From the NCBI GenBank assembly GCA_016946835.1, contig JACVTC010000021.1, positions 1,552,501 to 1,605,000 on the forward strand: a DNA stretch of 52,500 bases, read 5' to 3'. The DNA comes from Neocallimastix lanati (nom. inval.) (lineage: Eukaryota > Neocallimastigomycota > Neocallimastigomycetes > Neocallimastigales > Neocallimastigaceae). The notes beneath the pieces are model-generated. The model saw only the letters and a program-made list of their open reading frames with translations. It did not search any database and was not told the DNA's origin. The position numbers and the translations under genes are program-made. The first letter of the stretch is position 1, and every line of letters begins with the position of its first letter. This document shows, in pieces, positions 38,979 through 52,500 of the stretch.

Positions 38979-40532
38979 GAGGAAGCCGAAAATCCATTTG
39001 GTGACGATCAAGTTATTGAAGATGGTTTTGAAGAAGAAGTATCTCAAACCTATCCAATGCCACAACCTGTTCAAAATTCAGAAGTTAAGCCAGTTAATAC
39101 ATTAAATAATAACTATGAACCACAAGAAAATATTGTTCCAGGAACTCCAGAAGTTCCAATGCCACAATTAGTTCCTGAATCATTACAATTTAGTCAAAAA
39201 CCGGTTATTCCAGAACAACAAATTCCAGAACAAGAAGAACAACAACCAGCTGAAATTGATCAAAGCTCTTACCCAATGCCACAACCAGTTCAAGATCAAC
39301 AACCATCTGTTCCGGTATCAGCAGTTGAACCACCACAAGAACAGCAACCATCTGTTCCGGTATCAGCAGTTGAACCATCACAAGAACAAGATCAACAACA
39401 ACAGCCAACTGCACCAGTTGTAGAACCTCAACAAGAACAACAACAACAACCATCTGTTCCAGTATCAGCAGTTGAACCATCACAAGAACAACAACAATCA
39501 TCTGTTCCAGTATCAGCTGTTGAACCATCACAAGAACAAATAAAATCTTCTCAACCACAAGAACCTCAGCAAGACCAACAACAAGAACAAGATACACCAG
39601 TTAATTCAGAGAATCCATTTGAATCCCAAGGTAATGCTTTTGCTAACGAAAACGCTTTTGAAACTGATTTAAATAGTGCCTTTAAAAATATGAGTATTTC
39701 TAAAGAAAATCAAACCCCAGGAAATGATACTAACAATGAAACTAATGGCAATATGGTTAAATCTTTTTCCAATAATTCTATCAAGATTGATAATTTTGAT
39801 TTTGATAAAGAATTCCAAGAATTTGATAATAATCCATCTGGTTTTGATAAGGTAGATACTAATAAAAATTCAACTTCTGCTCAAAATACCACAAATGAAG
39901 TTTTTGATGAAAATGGTGTAAATAATTCATTTGATGAGGAATTTAAACCAGGTTTTGATGAAAATGATTTTAACTTTGATACCACATTTAATGGTAATGC
40001 CTCAAAAGAAAATACTAATAATAGTAATGCTTTTGATGCCTTTGCTGAACAAGCTACTGCATCTGCTCAGTTTGAAACTACCTTTGATGATGGTTTCAAT
40101 AATAATTTCAATGAACCAGCTAATACTACTGCTCCTAATTTCGAAACTAAGTTTGATGATGCTTTTAATAGTTCTTTTAATAATAATCAATCTAATGTTA
40201 CTACTGCTCATTTCGATACTAATTTTGATGATGCATTTAATTTCGATAGTTTCTCCAATGCTAATAATAATACTGAACAAAAACCATCAGATGCTTTTAT
40301 GGATGAAGCCTTTGGTGGTTCAACTCCAGCGTTAACTAGTGGAGATAATACCAATGCATTTGATGATTCAGCATTTGATAATAATTTTAATGATTTAAAT
40401 GGTGGTGATCCATTTGCTGCTTTTTCATCAACCACACCAACAACTAATGCGCCAATTACTCCAGCTACTAATACAGAACCAACTAATGACAATACTAATA
40501 ATGCCAATAATGACAATATTAATGGTCAATAA
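34904..40532 (+). CDS. EDE1: Ede1/Eps15-like endocytic scaffold with three EH domains
   Basis: Six exons: 34904-34934, 35169-35320, 35473-35590, 35738-35893, 36040-36103 and 36239-40532, giving 1604 residues. EH1 (about 15-110; LSQEEKTAYPILFNKAE..IWQLTQTNSTLNREGF) lacks good calcium ligands. EH2 (about 125-200) has the EF loop DLEKTGELDLNEF, split by an intron at the conserved Trp. EH3 (about 345-435) has DISKAGRLTREEF. A coiled coil follows (about 505-695), then a disordered tail with ten exact FDDAF motifs plus variants, an acidic D/E tract (about 1080) and five copies of a QPSVPVSAVEP unit. Eps15/Ede1 proteins bind NPF cargo adaptors and start clathrin-coated pits at the plasma membrane; the three-EH, coiled-coil, disordered layout fits. 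Unlike yeast Ede1 I see no C-terminal UBA domain. The gene symbol is by family, not proven orthology. Confidence 0.9.
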
Positions 40533-41649
<1,117 letters not shown>

Positions 41650-42288
41650 TTATTTTAAGGTATTCACATAATCTTCAAGCATTTTTTGTTTATATTTTGA
41701 GTCTATAGGTGGAAAAGCAAAGGTTGGTAAAAAGTTTATTTCTTTTAGTGGTTGACAAATTTCATGTATAAAGTCCATTTTATACTTTGTTAATTTAATA
41801 AATGCTAATTTAAATTCATTAATAATTCCTTCAAAACACCATGAAAGTAAGGTATTTCCTTTATTTAGTTGAGTATGGATAGGATCTTCAATTCCTACTA
41901 AACATTTCTCCCATTCTTTTTCTTTCTTTGTTAGAGGATAACCCTTTCTAGGACATATAACTTCCTCATTATAGTTAAATTCAAATCCATAAAATTCTAA
42001 AAAATCAACTAAAAGTTCACCAACACTTTTCGTATTACATGATGTAGATAATAGATTCATATCGGTCATAGATGTTAATGCTAATTTATCAGTTATAGAA
42101 GTTTCTTTAGTACTTTTCTCTTTTTTGGTATATTCCATTTGTCCCTTTTCTATTTCATTCATTCTATTTACTTGTTCACTTAGTGATTCGGAACTTGGTA
42201 GGATAGGCGGTTGTTGAATTTGTAAAAAATATATTAGTAATAATACATATGTATAGGAATTAATCTTTATATATGTAATATTAAATAA

Positions 42289-42383
<95 letters not shown>

Positions 42384-44328
42384 ATAGACAAACAAACAAA
42401 TAAATAAACAAATATAAATAAAAATATAAAATATAAGATAAAGTAGATGTAAATATAAAATAAAAATAATTTTTTTTTAGTCAATATAAATAATAAATAA
42501 AAAATATATCAAATATTTAAATTATTAATAATTAATATTAATATATATATATTATATAATTATATAAAAATTCTAATTGATTAATTACCATACGCTCATT
42601 AACAGTTCCTTTATCTATTCCTCTTTGCTTTACCCAATATTTAATGATTAATACTAATACTTTAAATCGACTGTCGATTTCGTCATAAATTTTAAATAGC
42701 TGTAAATTTTTTGGCAATCCATTGCAATTTAAACTTATATCTACACATAAATTTTCTTTTTCATCTATGAATGTACATAATCGTCTAAATATTAGTTGTA
42801 TTTTTTTTTTAATTTTTTAATTTTTAATTTTTTTTTATTATTTTTATGTTATTGTAAAAATAATTATAATAATAATGAATTTTTAGTTTAGAATATATAT
42901 ATATATGAATATAAAGTTGAATTTTCATTATATATAAATTTAAATATCAAAAATTAAATATATTGAAATTTACGATTTATTTTTAGTATAAACATTAACA
43001 TCTTTCATGTTCTGCTTTTTAAATATTTCTCCTATTTTATTTAATAAGGGTATTGTTTCTTCTTCTGTATTACTTTCTATATAAATATCAATATCACTAC
43101 CATTTAATCCTAAGTTAGTATAAGTTGACCTATGTTATAATGTTAATTTATAAATAATATTTAATGTAGATATTTATAATAAATAATAAGAAATAAATAA
43201 TATATAATAAATATTAATAAAAATATAAACAAATATAAAATTATATGAATGAGTTAAAATCCTTATAAAATAATTACCCATTTAAATATATATGATTATT
43301 GATTCCATTTTTATTCAATTCCTTTCTAATATAGTAAACATAATTTATTTTTTTATTATACTCTTTTTCATCCATGACTATTACCTTTTTTTAATTTAAA
43401 ATTTATAATTTTTAATTATTAATATTTTAGTATTAAATTTTAAATTAAAATTAAAACTTACTTTTGAGAATTTTATTAAAGAATCTGATAAATCTTTAAA
43501 ATTCACATTTAATTTTAATTTGTTTCTTTCTTCTTTGATTTCATAGTCTTTCTTATATTCTATATTTTCATTAGCAAATACCCAATTGAAAGGAACAACC
43601 TTTTTTATAATTTAATTTAATGGAATTAAAAAATTTAATAAAATTAATTGTAAAAGATTATCTTATATTATTATTATTATTATTTAAACTATGAACTTAC
43701 AAAAGAATTTTTTTTATATTTTTGATTTTCTGGAAAAGGAACTAAAACAATTTTTTTTTTTAAATTGCTAAATAAATTATTTAAATAATCATTTCCATTT
43801 CTATTTAAATATTCTACTTCTATTATTTCATTTAGATCTTCATCTTTTTCCTCTTGTTGGGTTACGTAATAAATTGATGTCAAATTATTAGCTTTAATCC
43901 ATTTTCTTAAACCTTCTCTTTTAAAAAATTAAATTTTATTAAATTTTATATTTTGTGATTTATAAATTTCATCAAAATTTTAATTTAATGTATTGTTCAT
44001 TTATATGTGCATATGATAATGTAAGAATATAAAAAGAATAAATAATTTTTAATTAATTTTTTTCACTTTAAAATTACTTTTTACTCTTTATTATTATAAT
44101 AATAAAAATATATTATAAAATTTACTTTAATAATACTTTTATTTTTTTATATTCTGAAATTTTATCTTTAACAAATCGAAGATTCAAAATATTTGAATTA
44201 CTATTAATAAATATTGTCTCTAAAATACAAAATATTTGTATATCTCTAAATGCTTTAATTTTTTCTTTTTCTCTTTTTAAATAATATTGTTCAATTGTTT
44301 TTGCTTTTGGAAATCTTTCATATTTCAT
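41650..44328 (-). CDS. Terminal nucleotidyltransferase (TUTase / non-canonical poly(A) polymerase)
   Basis: Seven exons, read right to left: 44126-44328, 43701-43917, 43462-43599, 43278-43384, 42974-43129, 42589-42784 and 41650-42264. All are GT-AG and in frame, giving 543 residues. The catalytic core is GSTYTNLGLNGSDID with metal-binding Asp234 and Asp236, and the third Asp in CVDIS (Asp289). Next come RFKVLVLIIKYWVKQRGI and INSYTYVLLLIYFLQ. The PAP-associated domain has SVGELLVDFLEFYGFEF, PLTKKEK and GIEDPIHTQLNKGNTL. This is the Cid1/TUT layout; these enzymes add U or A to RNA 3' ends. Residues 1-220 are Lys/Glu-rich with no domain I recognise. The absence of an RRM argues against nuclear poly(A) polymerase. 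Whether it prefers U or A cannot be told; the His that favours UTP was not identified. Confidence 0.88.
42286..42386. repeat. AAAT array inside TUTase intron 6
   Basis: About 25 copies of AAAT followed by AGACAAACAAACAAA variants. It creates spurious open frames that extend the last exon upstream. Confidence 0.92.
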
Positions 44329-44482
44329 AATTGAATAATTATATATATATATTTTATATTATAAAACTTTTAATTAGTTTATTAATCAATAAATAATTTT
44401 TTTTATTTTTATTTTAAATAACTTTACATAAAAAAAGTTTTTGTTTTTTTTGTGTAATGTTTTACAATTTTTACTAAATTAG

Positions 44483-44541
<59 letters not shown>

Positions 44542-44754
44542 ACAAATAAATAAATAAATAAACAAATAAATAAATAAATAAATAAATAAACAAACAAATA
44601 AATAAATAAATAGATAAATAAATAAATAGATAAATAAATTTAATTAATAATCATTCTTTACAAACATTCATTAAATATAAACATTATAAAATAGGTTATA
44701 TGTATATTTATTTAATAAAATTTTCATTAATAATTGTTAACCTCAAATATTCAT

Positions 44755-44790
<36 letters not shown>

Positions 44791-45721
44791 CAATATCTAT
44801 AAACTTTTTAAAGGCCTAATTTAATATATGAATTTAAAATTATATTCAGTATTTAATATTTTTGAATTAAATTTAAAATTTCAACTTAAGTTTTCATACC
44901 AAATTTATTTAGTATAGGTTCACATTTGAAATTATAAAAGGAAACAATTTGAAAAATTTATTTTTCGAATGAATACAAATAACCAGTTCCTTCAGAACCA
45001 ATTTCAAATCTTCATAGGCAATATTTAAATATTTTTAGTTTAATTCCAATTAAATAAAAATAAATTTTTAATAATTTATTATATTTAATTAGTGTAATTG
45101 GAAAAAGTTTTGTATTTATAAATAAAATTATATTTATCATTAACTTTTTTTTATAAAAAAAAAAAAAAATTAGTATTATGTTTTTCCGCTAATTTAATAC
45201 AATATTTTATTATTTTAATAAACTATTCCATTTCATATATAATAAAAAATTTTTTTATTAATCATTATTAATCATTATTAATATATTTTATATGTATACT
45301 TTCTATTTTTTTTAATTATTAAATATAAGATTATTTAGTATATAATTTGATTGGCATTTTATTTTTAAATTTTAAATTATATAGAAGTATAATAAATAAA
45401 TTGAAAATGAAATAAAATAAAATTATTAATTATAATTTTTTGATAAAAAATTTAAATTAAATATAATTTTTATATATAAATATTTATTTGTCACTTTTCT
45501 TTTGGCATATTTAAAAATAATACATTTCAAAATTAAATTTCAAAATAAAATTTAATTTTAAATTTTTATAAAGACAAAAACAAAAACAAAAACAACAAAA
45601 AAAAAAAGTATACATATATATAAAATTTACTTAATAGTAATAATATTTATTATTATATATATATTAAATAAATTGTTTTTGATAAATAAAATAATACTAA
45701 TTGTAAAAAAAAAAAAAAAAG
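44329..45721. other. Divergent spacer between TUTase and riboflavin synthase
   Basis: Holds an AAAT array with CAAA and AGAT variants (44478-44637) and an A run at 44757-44786. At about 44930-45020 there is a patch with more G+C that is open on the minus strand for about 36 codons; it could be a gene fragment, but I recognise nothing in it. Promoters of both genes must lie here. Confidence 0.5.
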
Positions 45722-49884
<4,163 letters not shown>

Positions 49885-50002
49885 ATGTATAAAGGATTAA
49901 CTACAATAATATTTACAATTCTATTGGTTATTAATAGCTCATATGCATTATATAAGGATCAAGCTGGTGTTATTGATTGGTATATATTATAATGTTTTAT
50001 AA

Positions 50003-50033
<31 letters not shown>

Positions 50034-52375
50034 CAGAATTTTTTAGTAATATTTAATAAAAACATTTCAACAATGAAAAAATAAGTTCAATATAAATTAA
50101 ATAGATAAAAATTAAATACTAATAAATAGGTATCAAGCTTTAGTTGGAACTCCAAAAATTTCATACTTTCAAAAGATTATTGGAAGATCAAATTTAATAG
50201 TTGCAACTGAACATAATGTTATTGCAAACTTAAATTTAAGAGCCAGCACTATTAGTAGGCAGAATTAAATTATAATTGAATAAGATTTAGAAAATAATTA
50301 TTTAACAAATTTTTATATATTCATTTTATTGATATATTTTTTTACTTAAATATAATAATAAGACTGGAGACATGCTTTCAAAGATGACGATAAATTAATT
50401 ACTATTGCTCCACTTGATAATTGTAATTCAATATATTCATATTTAGATATATTTTTATTTTTAATTATATTTATTGATATTGATATTGATTTATTATTAT
50501 TATTATTTATCCAACAATAATCAAAGTCATTATATCTCTTTCAGAATCAAAGAGCTCAAATATTCGTATTTGGAACGGTCAAAACGGTTACTTGGTTAGT
50601 GAATACATTGTTGAAAACGTTGGAAATGAAAATATTGAAAATGGAGATTTATTAGTTCAAAATAACGTTATTTATGCCTTAATTCACGGTAATTCAATTA
50701 TTAAAATTAACAATGTTAGCAGAAGTCAAGAAGGAAAATTCAAACTAAATAATAAGTAAACCATCTTAAATTATTTTTTTTCTCTTTTTTATTTTTTTAT
50801 TTTTTTTATATTTTTCACATAGTATAATTTAAATTTAGTTTATATTCCAATATTATTATTGATTATATTATTATTATTATTATTAAATATATATAATAAT
50901 AAAAACATATATAATACATATTAAAATAATTTTTTTATAAATTTATAAATTATTACAAATTAGTAATTACTCGAAATTATTCTACAATAAAAAGACAAAT
51001 GAAATAATAGTAATTGGTAAAAATAATGATGATAAACTTATTGTTACTGTCTTAGAATCTAATGGAAAAACTGTTAGTGAAAATGTTATTTCAAATGTAA
51101 AATTTGAAACCTCTGATATTTTCTTCACAGGTGAATTTTTAGTTATTAAGGATATTAATGGAATATTATATACTCTTGATCCAAGTTCTAATTCCGCTAG
51201 AGATTTATCTTCTGAAGTAATCATATATATATTCTCAAATTAATATAATATATTTAAATTATTAATTATTAATATTAACTATTAATAATAATATAAATAA
51301 TAATAATTATTCTATAATAATAATAAATAAGAATGTTAATGAATTAGTTCATGTTAAAGATAATAACTTTGTTATTAAAACCGCTGATAACAAAAATACA
51401 TTAGTAAAAATTACTAATACAATTGAAAAATTAACTGCTTTTGAAGTATATTTTATGATATATATATATATATAATATACCGTATTTTTAAATAAATTAT
51501 GTAAATATTTCAATATTAATTTTTTTTTATACTTTTATTATTATTATTATTATTTATTTTTTATTTATTTCAAGAATAATGACGAAGGTATAATTTCTGT
51601 TTTTACAAATGATAATGATACTTTTATCTCAAAAACTACTGTAACAAAAAAGGTAAATAAAATAAATATATATAATAATAAGAAATATATTTATTAACAA
51701 TATAATTATATAATTTGTATATAATTTTTATAGGATATATCTGTTGTTGAAGTAATAAATGTCAATACAGGAAAAATAACTAAGGCTTTTGAAATAAAGA
51801 ATGATTATTCTAACTACGGTGAAATTACTAATGTAATATTTAATAATACATTTTATTAAATTAAATTATTTTAAAATAATAATCATTATATTTATAATAT
51901 ATATGTGAATTCTAAAATATATATATTATAAAAAATTATCTATATTTTAATATGTATCTCGAATTTAACAGGTTTCTTTAGATTCTTACAGAAAAAAGGA
52001 TGGTACACTCTTATATAGAATTTTCACTACCACTCAAGATGGTTCAATTCACTTATACAAAGAAAATAATTTAGTTTGGGATCGTGAAGAATCCTTATCT
52101 GATGTTGCTGATCTAAAATTCATTGCTTTACCAGAAATATCTAAGGATATTCCAGAAGCTATTAGTAAATATTAAATAATTTAAATAAATAATCATCTAT
52201 AAATTATAATTTTTTTTTTTTTTTTTTTTTAAAATCAGTTGTTGAAATTAAATATTTTTAATATTATATTAATTTAATTATATATTATTATTATTATTAT
52301 ATAGTTGATTCTGCCAACTCTGGTATTCTTGCACAAGTTTCTTCTAGAATTCAATATCAACTCTCATTCTTAAAG
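49885..52375 (+). CDS. EMC1: EMC1, ER membrane protein complex subunit 1, N-terminal part (3' end outside window)
   Basis: Ten exons are visible: 49885-49979, 50130-50254, 50363-50422, 50527-50755, 50964-51216, 51332-51445, 51575-51652, 51734-51832, 51972-52164 and 52305-52375. All are GT-AG, about 439 residues so far. A signal peptide (about 1-22, hydrophobic FTILLVINSSYA) precedes KDQAGVIDWYQALVG. Further EMC1 blocks are LIVATEHNVIANLN, NWRHAF, IRIWNGQNG and WDREESLSDVADLKF; the last (W-x-REESL) is a strong family mark. The lumenal eight-bladed propeller is built from such short beta repeats. EMC inserts tail-anchored and multi-pass proteins into the ER membrane. For exon 4 the AG at 50525-50526 was chosen, because the AG at 50543-50544 would make an in-frame stop. 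The gene continues beyond the window. Confidence 0.92.
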
Positions 52376-52500
52376 GTATAATAAAATTAATAATAAAAAT
52401 GAGATTAAAGATAAAAATAAAAATAAAAATAAAATAAATAAATAAATAAATAAATAAAATAAATAAAATAAAAAACATAAGAATTGAAAATTATTATAAT

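Noticed and set aside
37941-40516. Several frames overlapping the EH-domain gene on both strands
   Set aside because: Shadows of the repetitive FDDAF and Gln/Pro coding sequence; they lack independent support.
42281-42484. Upstream extension of the last TUTase exon through YLFI repeats
   Set aside because: The frame passes through an intronic AAAT array; the conserved NSYTYVLLLIYFLQ block starts right after an AG at 42265.

Overview
The window looks like nuclear DNA of a fungus with extreme A+T content, most probably an anaerobic gut fungus (Neocallimastigomycota). Three things point there. Introns and intergenic DNA are almost pure A/T with long homopolymers and AAT/AAAT arrays, while exons are far more G+C-rich. 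Genes are intron-dense (16 exons in VPS52, at least 10 in EMC1) with GTAAG/GTAATA-type donors. The gene content is opisthokont and fungal-like: riboflavin synthase, an Ede1-type EH-domain protein, GARP, EMC and RNase P subunits. Species cannot be read from the sequence.

Layout. 1-840: 3' end of an MFSD5-type transporter (+). 841-4541: gene-poor, with an inverted copy of a repeat family near 3.5-3.9 kb. 4.5-13.1 kb: four neighbours all tied to small-subunit ribosome or RNA processing, namely ubiquitin-eS31 (-), WDR75/Utp17 (-), POP5 (-) and uS5/RPS2 (+). 13.6-15.1 kb: two forward, decayed copies of the same repeat family. 16.3-21.1 kb: VPS52 of the GARP tether (+). 22.5-24.4 kb: an Asn-rich C2H2 zinc-finger protein (-). 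24.4-34.9 kb: gene-poor tract with palindromes, tandem repeats, a dead MULE-type transposase and a broken PI-PLC X / ankyrin locus. 34.9-40.5 kb: Ede1/Eps15-like endocytic scaffold (+). 41.7-44.3 kb: terminal nucleotidyltransferase (TUTase / non-canonical poly(A) polymerase) (-). 45.7-47.4 kb: riboflavin synthase (+). 49.9 kb to the window end: 5' half of EMC1 (+).

Exon-intron structures were rebuilt by hand from reading frame, splice consensus and family conservation. All but one of the junctions keep frame with GT-AG. The exception is WDR75 intron 3, where no AG acceptor is visible.

Functionally the genes fall into ribosome/RNA processing (eS31, Utp17, POP5, uS5, TUTase), membrane traffic and ER biogenesis (VPS52, Ede1, EMC1), and metabolism/transport (riboflavin synthase, MFSD5-like). 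No operon-like logic is expected. The most notable organisation is the ribosome-biogenesis cluster bracketed by inverted copies of one repeat family. I found no clearly new biological system; the least explained items are that repeat family, the PI-PLC/ankyrin chimera and a 67-bp palindrome.
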